Position numbers and translations under genes: made by a program. 21,186 nt of DNA, taken from IMG/VR virus record IMGVR_UViG_3300017750_000147, positions 1 through 21,186 of that record; one strand, given 5' to 3'. Origin of the DNA: a virus. Shown here one piece after another: positions 12,699-21,186 of the stretch (positions are counted from its first letter, which is position 1; the number at the start of each line of letters is the position of its first letter). The notes under the pieces were generated by a model. That model ran no database searches. It saw only the letters and a list, made by a program, of their open reading frames with translations, and was not told the DNA's origin.

Positions 12699-15503
12699 AT
12701 GGATGCAGAAGTATTTTTGCGGCACGTCACAGGGGAAGACGGATACTACTGTTTATTTGCTGTTAAGCTAGGACAAAATGACAGGCCACAAACGTTTCAT
12801 ACAGACTATGATTCGTTACTACAAGAAGCACGTAAGCTAGATGCTCGTGGGTATAGCCCATACTTCGCACTGGCTACGTTTGAAGAAAGTGGTACTCGTG
12901 TAGCTGACAACGTAAAACAGTTAAAGTCTTTCTTTATGGACATCGACTGCGGGGAAGGCAGAGATTATCCAACGAAGAAAGAGGGACTACAAGCCCTACA
13001 AAGATTTTGTAAGAAGGTTGAACTACCAAGACCGTTGTTAGTTGATTCAGGTAGGGGGGTACATTGTTACTGGCCTTTGTCTGAACCTGTCAGCAAGGAA
13101 GTGTGGAAGCCTGTAGCCGAGCACCTTAAACAGCTATGTAAAAATCATGGTTTTATTGTTGACCCATCAGTAACTGCCGACGCGGCTCGTGTACTACGTA
13201 TACCTACTACGCACAACTATAAGACTGAACCGCCAACAGAAGTAACGTTCTTTAGTGAGCATGTACCAGAGTATGTGACGCTAGACGAGTTTGCTAAATG
13301 TATTGGTGCGGATAAGGTAGAAACAAAGTCACTTGAGCCTATGCCTAACAGCGCAGTTATGGATGCGTTGATGGGTAACAAGCAATTTAAATTTAAAGAT
13401 ATTATCACTAGAGAATCTAGCTGTGCGCAGTTAGTTGACATAGTAGTAAAGCAAGACGGTTGTAGTGAGCCTATGTGGCGAGCAGGGCTGTCTATAGCTA
13501 AGTTCTGTTCTGATGGGCAGAAAGCCGCACACGTTATGTCTAAGAATCACCCTGAGTATTCACCAGAAGAAACACAGGATAAGTTTGATAAAATTAAAGG
13601 GCCTTATCAATGTGCACACTTTGATGAGTTCAAGCCTGATGTATGTACCAAGTGCCCACACTGGGGCAAGATCAAATCACCTATAACTTTAGGTGGCAGT
13701 ATAAGAGAAGCTACCGAAGAAGATAATATAGTAGAAGTACCTGCACTTGACCTGCCAAACACACCTACTACTACGTATGTAATTCCGACATACCCAAAGC
13801 CATACATACGTGGCGCTAGTGGTGGTGTATATATACGTACCACAGATGAGGAAGGTGATCCTACTGAGGAACTTATATACCACAACGACATTTATATTGT
13901 CAGTCGTATTGTAGATGTCGAACTAGGGGAAGTTGTGGTAATACGTTTACACCTACCACAGGACGGTGTACGTGAATTTACAGTTCCACTTACAGCAGTA
14001 ACTTCAAGAGAAGAATTTAGAAAACAGATGTCCATGCAAGGCGTGGCAATAACAAAGATGGATAAACTTATGACTTATATGACTACTTGGATTAACGAGT
14101 TGCAAGCTACTACAAAAGCTGACTTGGCTCGTACCCAGTTTGGTTGGACTGATGATACACATAGTGCATTCATTTTAGGCAATCAAGAAATATCAAGAAA
14201 TGGTGTAAAGAGTAACCCACCATCTAAAGCTACAGCAGGTTTGATGAGTGCGTTCAAACCAAAAGGTACGCTAGAGCAGTGGAAAGAAATGGCTAACTTC
14301 TATAACCGTGATGGCTTTGAGTTACACCAATATATAGTAGCTAGTGCTTTCGGTTCACCACTTATGTCGTTAATGCCTATCGCATGTTCGAGCTTACACG
14401 TTCATAGTAAGGAGTCTGGACTAGGTAAGACCACTGCTATGTACGTAGGAGCGTCTGTTTGGGGCAATCCAAAGACCTTAGTAGTCGAAGCAAAAGATAC
14501 GCAGAACTCTTTGATGTTGCGTGGTGAGGTATACAAGAACTTACCTTATTACATTGATGAGTTAACAAACGCCAAGGGCGAAGAACTATCTGACTTAATA
14601 TATCAACTATCTAGTGGTAGGCAACGTAACAGGATGGCAGGTAGCGCGAACACAGAGAGACATCGGGGTGAGCCGTGGAGTTTACTATCTATATCTACAG
14701 GTAACACTAGTGTCATTGAACGAATAAGTGCTTTTAAGAATGCTCCGAAGGCCGAAGCGGCTCGTATGCTAGAAACAAAAGCTGTTAAGTTATTTGATGA
14801 GACAAAGACTAAGCACCTGACTGACAAACACCAGTCTAACTCTCAAAACATATATGGGGTTGTAGGTGTACCTTATTTGCAATACCTGATGCAGAACATG
14901 GATAGAGTTATAAACCTACTACAAGAAGTACAGCAGAAGTTAGATGCAGGAGCACAGCTTACTGCACAGGAAAGGCATTGGTCAGCAGGTTCTACTGTTA
15001 CTGTAGCAGGGTTTATGTTGGCTAGTGAACTTGGGTTTTTAGAGTATGACAAAGAAGGCTTTTTTAGATATGCCCTACGCTTATTGCAAGAGAATAAGAC
15101 TATGGCTAGCGATATGATAGCTTCTACGGCTGACACATTGAATGACTTTGTGCATGAGCATTGGGGTAGCATACTAAAAATTAAAAGCACTGATGATATG
15201 CGTAAGAATCAAGGCAATGGTATGGACGACCTAGTAATACCTGAAGCTGATCCTCGTATTCGCTTGGTAGGTCGTTATGAGACTGACGTTAAGAAGTTAT
15301 ACATAATACCTAAAGTATTGAAAGCATGGGCCGCTAAACAACAGATAAATTACAGTTCATTGATAGACGAATTGAAAGCTAAGTTTAAAGGTAAGTATGA
15401 AAAGATAAGGCTTACTAAAGGTACATCAACTAAGATGCCACTAACACATGTATTTTGTGTAGATTGTTCTGAAGTTGACTTAGATGAAGATGCGGAAACT
15501 TGA
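12699..15503 (+). CDS. Primase-helicase (AEP primase plus DUF927-like ATPase)
   Basis: This 934-aa protein combines an archaeo-eukaryotic primase-like domain and a helicase-like ATPase. Primase motifs are D81-I-D83 in SFFMDIDCG, H122 in SGRGVHCYW, and an Arg-rich AARVLRIPTTHNYK. A CAH...CTKC segment near residues 306-320 may bind zinc. The C-terminal half is DUF927-like, with Walker A SGLGKTT (G574 to T579) and Walker B YYIDE (D620, E621). It would make primers and unwind DNA for the polymerase upstream, replacing a DnaG/DnaB pair. ATG 12699 is preceded by TTAGGAATG. The stop overlaps the next gene by 20 nt. Domain calls are firm; whether it synthesises RNA or DNA primers is not visible. Confidence 0.92.
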   Translation: MDAEVFLRHVTGEDGYYCLFAVKLGQNDRPQTFHTDYDSLLQEARKLDARGYSPYFALATFEESGTRVADNVKQLKSFFMDIDCGEGRDYPTKKEGLQALQRFCKKVELPRPLLVDSGRGVHCYWPLSEPVSKEVWKPVAEHLKQLCKNHGFIVDPSVTADAARVLRIPTTHNYKTEPPTEVTFFSEHVPEYVTLDEFAKCIGADKVETKSLEPMPNSAVMDALMGNKQFKFKDIITRESSCAQLVDIVVKQDGCSEPMWRAGLSIAKFCSDGQKAAHVMSKNHPEYSPEETQDKFDKIKGPYQCAHFDEFKPDVCTKCPHWGKIKSPITLGGSIREATEEDNIVEVPALDLPNTPTTTYVIPTYPKPYIRGASGGVYIRTTDEEGDPTEELIYHNDIYIVSRIVDVELGEVVVIRLHLPQDGVREFTVPLTAVTSREEFRKQMSMQGVAITKMDKLMTYMTTWINELQATTKADLARTQFGWTDDTHSAFILGNQEISRNGVKSNPPSKATAGLMSAFKPKGTLEQWKEMANFYNRDGFELHQYIVASAFGSPLMSLMPIACSSLHVHSKESGLGKTTAMYVGASVWGNPKTLVVEAKDTQNSLMLRGEVYKNLPYYIDELTNAKGEELSDLIYQLSSGRQRNRMAGSANTERHRGEPWSLLSISTGNTSVIERISAFKNAPKAEAARMLETKAVKLFDETKTKHLTDKHQSNSQNIYGVVGVPYLQYLMQNMDRVINLLQEVQQKLDAGAQLTAQERHWSAGSTVTVAGFMLASELGFLEYDKEGFFRYALRLLQENKTMASDMIASTADTLNDFVHEHWGSILKIKSTDDMRKNQGNGMDDLVIPEADPRIRLVGRYETDVKKLYIIPKVLKAWAAKQQINYSSLIDELKAKFKGKYEKIRLTKGTSTKMPLTHVFCVDCSEVDLDEDAET

Positions 15504-15705
15504 TGACATAGCACCAGATGGCGTACGTATTATTGTACGTTGGGATAAGATGGGCGTTGGCGCTTCAGTCTTCGTTCCATGTATCAACGCTCGTAAAGCA
15601 CGAGAACAAGTTAACGTAATATTTAAAAGAAGAGGCTGGAAATACAAAGCCCTAACCTCCATAGAGAGTAACAAGTTAGGTGTACGCTTTTGGAGGATCG
15701 TGTGA
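15484..15705 (+). CDS. Hypothetical phage protein (73 aa)
   Basis: ATG 15484 lies 20 nt inside the end of the primase gene; an internal ATG 15490 is equally possible. The small basic protein has alternating strands and a helix: GVRIIVRWDKMGVGASVFVP, then ARKAREQV, and a C-terminal LGVRFWRIV strand. I recall similar proteins at this place in other phages, of unknown function. It is the last + strand gene before the terminator, and no further + gene is visible. Confidence 0.75.
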   Translation: MKMRKLDDIAPDGVRIIVRWDKMGVGASVFVPCINARKAREQVNVIFKRRGWKYKALTSIESNKLGVRFWRIV

Positions 15706-15729
15706 TATTATAGGAAAAGAAGTAACTTC

Positions 15730-15772
15730 CTCCCCTTTGTTGCTTCTGTCACTCCCTTGACTCCCCTTTGTT
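15730..15772 (+). repeat. 12-bp direct repeat at the convergent junction
   Basis: CTCCCCTTTGTT occurs at 15730-15741 and 15761-15772, 31 bp apart, in the 88-bp gap between the convergent genes. The second copy forms the left arm of the terminator stem. The first copy could also pair with GGGG of the right arm, giving an alternative fold. It may have arisen by local duplication. Confidence 0.6.
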
Positions 15773-15795
15773 CCGAGGCATTGGGGAGTTTTTTT
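15760..15795 (+). terminator. Rho-independent terminator of the + strand operon
   Basis: ACTCCCC (15760-15766) pairs with GGGGAGT (15783-15789), a 7-bp stem with a 16-nt loop followed by seven T residues (15789-15795). It lies just after the last + gene and reaches into the stop codon of the minus-strand giant gene. Only the + direction has the T tract, so it ends the replication operon and would shield the convergent gene from read-through. Confidence 0.82.
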
Positions 15796-18700
15796 ATTTA
15801 CTGTATTCTTTCCAACTATTCATTAAGGCTTCTCTATACATAGCAGATACAACAACTCCATTATGTTTAGTAGCCGCAGATCTATGTTGGGCTTTTACCG
15901 AAGCCCTAATATTATCACGAGTTATAACAAATTTTTCGCCTTTGTATTTCCTGTTAAATTCTTTTATGTCTTCCCACGTATCAGCCATTTCTTGGTAGTC
16001 TCTATCTCGTAACGCCTTGTAGTATCTACCAGTAAGTTTCTTACGATCTTTTGCTATAGCACGAGTAACTTTTTGATCTCTCGAACTCTTATCGGAGTTA
16101 AACGCTAGGTCAGTTGGCATAAACCCTAAGAATTTAGAGAAGATCTCGCCAGTCTTAACGTCATCAAGCATAGGCTCACCTGCTCTGGTAGTTATACCTT
16201 CATCATAGTATCGGAATGAAGTCAGTACATTTGATAAGCCCGCAGGAGCAAACGATTCTGTCCCACGAAGGAAGTTACCATCAGCCCAGTCTTTCATACC
16301 CCTTTGGAACCTACCTAAAGTGCTAACAAATGGCCCGCCTAAATAGTGACCAAAGTTAGCTTCTACACTAGGATCTCGCATGTAACGTCTTGACTGGAAT
16401 ATCAAGTCGTTTAACTTAACACGTTCAGATATAGCCATACCCGTAATTGTAGACACAGGGCCTTTGTAGAAATCCTCTTTTATAAACTTGCGTAGTCTTG
16501 TATCCGCGTCATCTTCATCATCGTCTAGGTATAAATCCCAAAGCGTAGATATTATGCCCCATAAAGGCGTACCACCAATACCCGCAAAAAAGGCCGCGCT
16601 TAGATGTACGCCCGCTAGTTGCCGTAGTCCTATCTTTCTTTCTTGAGGCGTAGAAAACACGCGTACTATGCCATGTATAGCGTTCTTTATAAGCAGTGAG
16701 TTCATAAGTACGCCATAACCTTTATACATTAACGCTACCCTACCAATATCTTGCTTAGCAATTGGCATTGTAGTTTCTAGTGTAGAACCACCATTGGTTT
16801 CTTGTGTCAGATATATAGCATCTAACGCGGCTATTTTACGCAGCTCGTTTACATTCTCAGGCACATCAATCTCTTTAGCTAGGCGTGGGCTGTAATACTT
16901 TTTACCTGCCTTACGTTCACTAGCCATCTGCTGACGTATTAAGTTGTAAGAGCCTAGGATTACTGTCTGGGTGTTAAAGCGTTCACCTTGTACAAAGAAG
17001 TATGCAGACGCTCGCATAAGTTTGTCGTATCTACTAGTCTTTTCATCAACGCCCAACTCTCTATTTATGTTTGTACCAAACAATTTACCTTGCAAGTTGG
17101 CTTCTTTTATTACTGGTATCAACGATTCTAGCTGTTCTATTTCTTCTAACGCGGTCTTTTCGTCTATAGCGTGTTCGCGTATCTTTTTCTTATGACTTTC
17201 TTTTAGTGTGTAGGTAGCCGCTTCACCTGTACCTTTTATGTCATAGAACTCTTTTATAGACATTCTAGATCCACCAACCATACGAGCCGCACGCATAAGT
17301 TCATCAGCCGCCGTATCCACACCAAAACGTGCCGCTAGAGACGGGAAAACAACTAATGGTACTTGTGTCATGTTTACAACAGCAGACGATATGTTAAAGC
17401 CTAGGGTGTACAAGAACGCTATTTGGTTTGCATGCTTTATAAAATATTCTTTACCTTTATCTTTAGCTCCCATCAATGCAAAGTTAGCGTGATCTTCTAT
17501 AAGCGAATCTCTAACAGCATTGATCTTGGGGTTAGGAGTTTTGCTAGCCCTGTTCAGTTCTGCCGCTTTATCCATAATAAGTTTCTTCACCATACGAATT
17601 TCTGCGGCTGATCTTATCTTGGCGGCTTGTAGGGCTAAAGACCTACCTCTTGTCTGCGCGGCAGTCATCACATTTTGTTCGTAACCAAAGTCTCCCTTAC
17701 GTGCAATTAACGAACGCACAAAAGAATTTTCTGGAGTTGAAGCTGCATACATACGAATTACTTGGTCTTGTACATCTGGCTTAACACCTTCTTTGTTTAA
17801 CAGGTCTAGTATGTCTGACACGAATGAACCACTAGGAGCTTTTTCAAATATATCTCTAGTAAGTTCTCCATTAAATTCAGTTATAGTGGAGTTATCTACG
17901 TCAGGGTCAGCTTCTAGTTTTTCTACCATAGCATCGCGTTGCGCTACGTGTTCAAAGGTTAGTAGAGAGTTCTCAACACCAAGCGCTTCACCTGTTTTAG
18001 GGTCTCTTTTTGTATAGCTAAACCATATTCTAAACTCACCATCATCTCGTACTAGAGACCAATAGTTTTTTATCTTAGCTTTAGATAGCAGTCTTCTGTT
18101 TATATCACGTAGTAACTTTCTACCCGCCTCGTTGCCTGATTCTCCTATAATTCTATCAGTCTCAACGTCCATAGCTTTTTCAATCTCAGTGAACGAACTA
18201 TTGTTGTACGCTCGTTCTTTGTAAAATTGTTGTTTCATTTTTTCGCGTATAGGTCGTGGGAACTCGTTTAGTTCACGTTGTAACTCATCAAACACTTCTG
18301 CTAGGTCTACAGTTTCGTATGTTTTACCTTCGTAGTCTGAACGCTTGCCGAAAGGATCTACATCATAGATGGTAGCACCATAGTCTGGACTAAATACTAT
18401 ACGGTTAAAAGCATTGAACACTTTTGAGCCTACAGCTTCAAAGAACTCTCTTTGCTGTTTTACAAACTTGTCATTTGCTTCAATAGCAGAGTCGCTACCA
18501 CCACGTTGTTTGTTTATCTCTCTGTGTAGTCTATGCCCTAAATCTCCAAAGCCTGTGGCAGTAGCTATGTCCGCTAGTGTAGAAAGATGTATTATTTTAG
18601 CTAAACCTCTAAGGCCCGCACCTTTGGCTTTCATGTTCTTCCAAAAGTCTATTAATCCCGGTTCATGTTCCTTAACTTCTAGACGCGCCTCTTCTAATCT

Positions 18701-21186
18701 ATCTGTTGTAGACTTAGCCATCTCTCTTATAGAACTTCTATCGGAACGTACATACCTAAAGTTAGGATCTAGGTTAGGTTCTAGTATAGCTTCTGCTAAT
18801 CTATCTATTTCTTGTAAGGCGCTACCTAGTTGTCTAGGTGGATCTCCACGCAACATACGTAAAATATTTTTAATGATATTGATAAATTTATCTAGCGCAG
18901 TGTATTCTTTACCATCTACTTTAATCTTGCCTAATTCTTTTCTAAACAAGCGGTTGTTAAGCCCTTCAGCTAAAAACTCATGTATGTTTTCCATGCCGTA
19001 TGCAGTGCCTAACTTACCTTCAAGGTCATTGAACAGCTTATATAGAGCCTTAACAGCAGGGGAGTTAGGGTTCTTCTCTATAGCTACTTCACTCAATGCG
19101 TGACTAGTTTCATGCAATACAAAGTGCGTAGTTGTGTTGTAACCTTCTTTTAGGGTTATGGTATCTGTTTTGTAGTCATAATATGCAAATGGCACTTCAT
19201 CAGCCTTTCTATAAGACTGAGGATACCTTTTAACACTTTCTTCACCCGTCACAAATTCTACTTTTGTATTATCGCTTATCTTGTTAGCAAAGTTTCTTGC
19301 GTTAGCTCGTAACTCAGAACTCTCCGCAGTTTTCGCTAGTTCTAACAATGCTTCTTTTAACTTGTTTGCACGTAGTAACTTATCTACTTTGTCAGATACC
19401 ATACGTAGTAATACCTTGGCATCTGCTTTGGATATTCTAGCTTCTCTAACTACCTCACTTTCGTACCGCGTACCTACATCAATTATGTCTTCTTTAGTAG
19501 CTTCATTTAGCATGTACTTAGAGCCGTAGTCATCAAGCATGCGTCGCAATGCGCCATAAGATACACCAGTGTCCTCCCACTTTTTGGCTATCTGTTGCAT
19601 CACCTCTACTTTTATTTCGCGCTTGGTCTCTTCTACTTTTCTTTTATCTACAGCCTCTTGGTCTATCTCAACTCCTTTTTTAGCTGGCTCCGCTTTAGGC
19701 TGTGCTTTAGGTTTAGGCTGTGCTTTAGCTTCAGGCTGTGCTTTAGGCTGTGCTTCAGCTTTAGGTGCATCGTCTTTTTTAACTGTCTTTCTAGTTACCT
19801 TAACGCCCGCTTTCTTAGCCTTACGCGTCTTAACAGCTTTTTTAGCTGTGTCCGCAGTCTTTCTCTTAGCCGCAGCTTTTTCAGATTTTTCTTGCGCCTC
19901 TTTAGCATCTGCTTCACGCAACTGTTGTACCTTAGCACGTAGGGCTTTGTTAGTTTCTTGACTTAGATTGTTTTTAGCCCATGCCAAGACCTTAGCGGCT
20001 TTTTTAGTAGTTAACCCTCTAGTGGTTATTCCAGCAGTTTTAATTGGGTTGTTGTTAGGGTTAGCTACTTGATATGTGGCATGTAACAAAGCGCTCATTG
20101 GGCTATCAAATTTCTGCATGTAAATAGCTACTTCTTTAACATCTGCAGGTATAGCACGTTCTAGGGAGTCATCTTGAATTCTTTTTGTGGTTGGTAGGTC
20201 GTATACATTTTTTAATGCTCTACGATCTTGATTTAGTTTTCTGTGTTCAGGAACTAGCGTACTGCTAGTAGGGTACTTTACTAGGTCTACTTTTCTACCA
20301 GAATTTAGAACACGCTCTTTTGTGGTGGGTGTATCAATTAACGGAGCTTCAACAGGCTCCATCGTAGCGGGTCTGACTGGTTTTGTTCGGAGGCGTGGAG
20401 CCCCTAGTTGTAGTTCCTGTTGACTACCTAGTGCAAAGACTGGTTCTCTTTTTCGTCTAGTAGATCTTCTAGTGTTACGCTTACGACCATCCAATCTTCC
20501 TTGGAGAGGCTTTCCAACGCTGGGGGTACCATCAGCACGTCTCTGTCCCATGAATTCTGAACGACTTTGAATGCGGTCTCTAGTTCTTCTCTCGTCAGGT
20601 GTTCTAGCAGTTTGCTTTCCAACATTTCCGATTTGCTCCTTTATCTTAGCTTCTAATTTACTAAGATCTGAGTCAGAAGGCAAGAAAGGTTGTCTACTTT
20701 CCATCTCTTGTAGTTCGGCAGGGAACATATCCATTTGTTCAGTATTGCGGTTTTTCCTAGCGGCTTTTTGCCTATCATCAAATTGTTTTTGTTTCGCCGC
20801 TTCTGTAACACGCTGTGGCTTTTCCGCACGCTGAGTACGTTGGTATGATTCCAAACTAGCCACTTCAGCCTTGGTTGCTTTTGGGTTTCTGTAGCCGTCT
20901 TGTTGCAGGGCTTTTTCAAACTTATTAGTTAACGCTCTAGCATTAGTGGTGGTAGAAGAATCTAACACTCGGTTAAGTATCGTTCTTCTATTTATCATAG
21001 TGCGCTCTTCTCGAGCCCTATCTCTAGCCGTATCTATTTTACGTGTAGAGTCTTTTCTATCTTGCTCCACCATAGATTCTAGTTCGGCAGTCTCTAGTTC
21101 ATCTATCATGTCACGTGTACTAGTATCACGTGTAAGTTCTGGTTCGTCTTTTAGTTCTTCTGGTTCGTCTTTTAGTTCTTCTGGTT
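15794..21186 (-). CDS. Giant polyvalent/internal virion-type protein with zincin domain (5' end outside window)
   Basis: The minus-strand frame is open from the right edge to TAA at 15796-15794, at least 1,796 codons; the Met at 21109 is probably internal because PEELKDE-like repeats continue upstream. From that Met: a basic, disordered N-terminal part; a Lys/Ala/Pro/Gln-rich segment (about 390-475); a zincin-like domain with HETSH (666-670) and a downstream NIHEFLAE; a long helical body; a hydrophobic region LYTLGFNISSAVVNMTQVP; and a C-terminal GGPFVSTLGRFQRG similar to the PLxRFG motif of podovirus internal proteins. Such polyvalent proteins are packed in the virion and injected with DNA. 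The protease may clear host or capsid proteins; substrate and activity are unknown. No frameshift interrupts it. Confidence 0.85.
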   Translation of the reverse strand, partial: PEELKDEPEELKDEPELTRDTSTRDMIDELETAELESMVEQDRKDSTRKIDTARDRAREERTMINRRTILNRVLDSSTTTNARALTNKFEKALQQDGYRNPKATKAEVASLESYQRTQRAEKPQRVTEAAKQKQFDDRQKAARKNRNTEQMDMFPAELQEMESRQPFLPSDSDLSKLEAKIKEQIGNVGKQTARTPDERRTRDRIQSRSEFMGQRRADGTPSVGKPLQGRLDGRKRNTRRSTRRKREPVFALGSQQELQLGAPRLRTKPVRPATMEPVEAPLIDTPTTKERVLNSGRKVDLVKYPTSSTLVPEHRKLNQDRRALKNVYDLPTTKRIQDDSLERAIPADVKEVAIYMQKFDSPMSALLHATYQVANPNNNPIKTAGITTRGLTTKKAAKVLAWAKNNLSQETNKALRAKVQQLREADAKEAQEKSEKAAAKRKTADTAKKAVKTRKAKKAGVKVTRKTVKKDDAPKAEAQPKAQPEAKAQPKPKAQPKAEPAKKGVEIDQEAVDKRKVEETKREIKVEVMQQIAKKWEDTGVSYGALRRMLDDYGSKYMLNEATKEDIIDVGTRYESEVVREARISKADAKVLLRMVSDKVDKLLRANKLKEALLELAKTAESSELRANARNFANKISDNTKVEFVTGEESVKRYPQSYRKADEVPFAYYDYKTDTITLKEGYNTTTHFVLHETSHALSEVAIEKNPNSPAVKALYKLFNDLEGKLGTAYGMENIHEFLAEGLNNRLFRKELGKIKVDGKEYTALDKFINIIKNILRMLRGDPPRQLGSALQEIDRLAEAILEPNLDPNFRYVRSDRSSIREMAKSTTDRLEEARLEVKEHEPGLIDFWKNMKAKGAGLRGLAKIIHLSTLADIATATGFGDLGHRLHREINKQRGGSDSAIEANDKFVKQQREFFEAVGSKVFNAFNRIVFSPDYGATIYDVDPFGKRSDYEGKTYETVDLAEVFDELQRELNEFPRPIREKMKQQFYKERAYNNSSFTEIEKAMDVETDRIIGESGNEAGRKLLRDINRRLLSKAKIKNYWSLVRDDGEFRIWFSYTKRDPKTGEALGVENSLLTFEHVAQRDAMVEKLEADPDVDNSTITEFNGELTRDIFEKAPSGSFVSDILDLLNKEGVKPDVQDQVIRMYAASTPENSFVRSLIARKGDFGYEQNVMTAAQTRGRSLALQAAKIRSAAEIRMVKKLIMDKAAELNRASKTPNPKINAVRDSLIEDHANFALMGAKDKGKEYFIKHANQIAFLYTLGFNISSAVVNMTQVPLVVFPSLAARFGVDTAADELMRAARMVGGSRMSIKEFYDIKGTGEAATYTLKESHKKKIREHAIDEKTALEEIEQLESLIPVIKEANLQGKLFGTNINRELGVDEKTSRYDKLMRASAYFFVQGERFNTQTVILGSYNLIRQQMASERKAGKKYYSPRLAKEIDVPENVNELRKIAALDAIYLTQETNGGSTLETTMPIAKQDIGRVALMYKGYGVLMNSLLIKNAIHGIVRVFSTPQERKIGLRQLAGVHLSAAFFAGIGGTPLWGIISTLWDLYLDDDEDDADTRLRKFIKEDFYKGPVSTITGMAISERVKLNDLIFQSRRYMRDPSVEANFGHYLGGPFVSTLGRFQRGMKDWADGNFLRGTESFAPAGLSNVLTSFRYYDEGITTRAGEPMLDDVKTGEIFSKFLGFMPTDLAFNSDKSSRDQKVTRAIAKDRKKLTGRYYKALRDRDYQEMADTWEDIKEFNRKYKGEKFVITRDNIRASVKAQHRSAATKHNGVVVSAMYREALMNSWKEYSK
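19100..19114 (-). other. HExxH zinc site of the giant protein
   Basis: These codons encode HETSH, followed about 40 residues later by NIHEFLAE, whose glutamates (711, 715) could be the third zinc ligand. The spacing fits zincin-like domains found in phage polyvalent proteins. It shows that the giant protein carries a potentially active metallopeptidase. Confidence 0.75.
19685..19768 (-). repeat. Degenerate AQPK-type repeat inside the giant gene
   Basis: A short unit built around GGCTGTGCTTTA (+ strand) recurs five times with variation and encodes imperfect KAQP/EAQP/KPKAQP repeats on the minus strand. It makes a flexible Lys/Ala/Pro linker between the basic N-terminal half and the zincin domain. 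The length is likely variable between relatives. Confidence 0.8.
21141..21186 (-). repeat. 21-bp tandem repeat at the window edge (EPEELKD units)
   Basis: The unit starting GGTTCGTCTTTTAG occurs as two identical 21-bp copies (21141-21161 and 21162-21182) and begins a third at the edge. In the minus-strand gene it encodes EPEELKD heptads, an acidic spacer. It runs out of the window, so copy number is unknown. Confidence 0.9.

Noticed and set aside
16779-16788. Half-match to the palindrome (AGTGTAGAAC)
   Set aside because: Only one arm is present and it is inside the giant gene, so it is probably chance.
18414-19103. 229-aa + strand open frame
   Set aside because: It is antisense to the giant minus-strand gene, whose domains are clear here; its composition (Ser/Leu-rich) is typical of an antisense shadow.
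19569-19961. + strand frames with GCAL-type repeats
   Set aside because: The repeats are the antisense reading of the AQPK repeat in the giant gene.

Overview
The window looks like a stretch of a tailed bacteriophage genome. Genes are packed with 1- and 4-nt start/stop overlaps, a phage replication set is complete, and there is no rRNA, tRNA, insertion sequence or CRISPR array. The mix of a leucine-type family A DNA polymerase, an SNF2-like helicase, a VRR-NUC nuclease, a DUF3310 protein and a giant polyvalent internal-virion-type protein resembles podovirus-like phages known from marine and other environmental metagenomes. The host cannot be told from the sequence.

Region 1 (1-4.8 kb, + strand) holds a MoxR-like AAA+ ATPase, a DUF2201-type protein with an HExxH metallopeptidase part and a VWA-like MIDAS part, a 61-aa helical protein, and two unrecognised proteins of about 325 aa. 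A 17-bp perfect inverted repeat, GTTCTACA-N-TGTAGAAC, occurs three times. Each copy sits 20-24 bp upstream of the first gene of a block (213, 2782 and 4802). This looks like a small regulon and is the most distinctive signal in the window.

Region 2 (4.8-15.7 kb, + strand) is the DNA metabolism module. In order it encodes a VRR-NUC nuclease, small hypotheticals, DUF3310, DNA polymerase I (3'-5' exonuclease plus polymerase), a small membrane protein, a Cas4/RecB-like PD-(D/E)XK nuclease with four cysteines, a basic HNH-like small protein, an SNF2/DEAD helicase with a TTG start, an unknown coiled-coil protein, a MerR/excisionase-like HTH protein, a Cys4 protein, a probable ssDNA-binding protein with an acidic tail, a primase-helicase (AEP plus DUF927-like) and a 73-aa hypothetical. 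Together these can prime, unwind, coat, copy and process phage DNA.

Region 3 (15.8 kb to the right edge, - strand) is one open reading frame of at least 1,796 codons that runs off the window. It contains a zincin-like HExxH domain, Lys/Ala/Pro/Gln-rich repeats and a C-terminal part like PLxRFG-type internal virion proteins. A rho-independent terminator separates the two convergent transcription units. The stretch 8800-9015 lacks a clear large gene but holds several hairpins and a possible small ORF.
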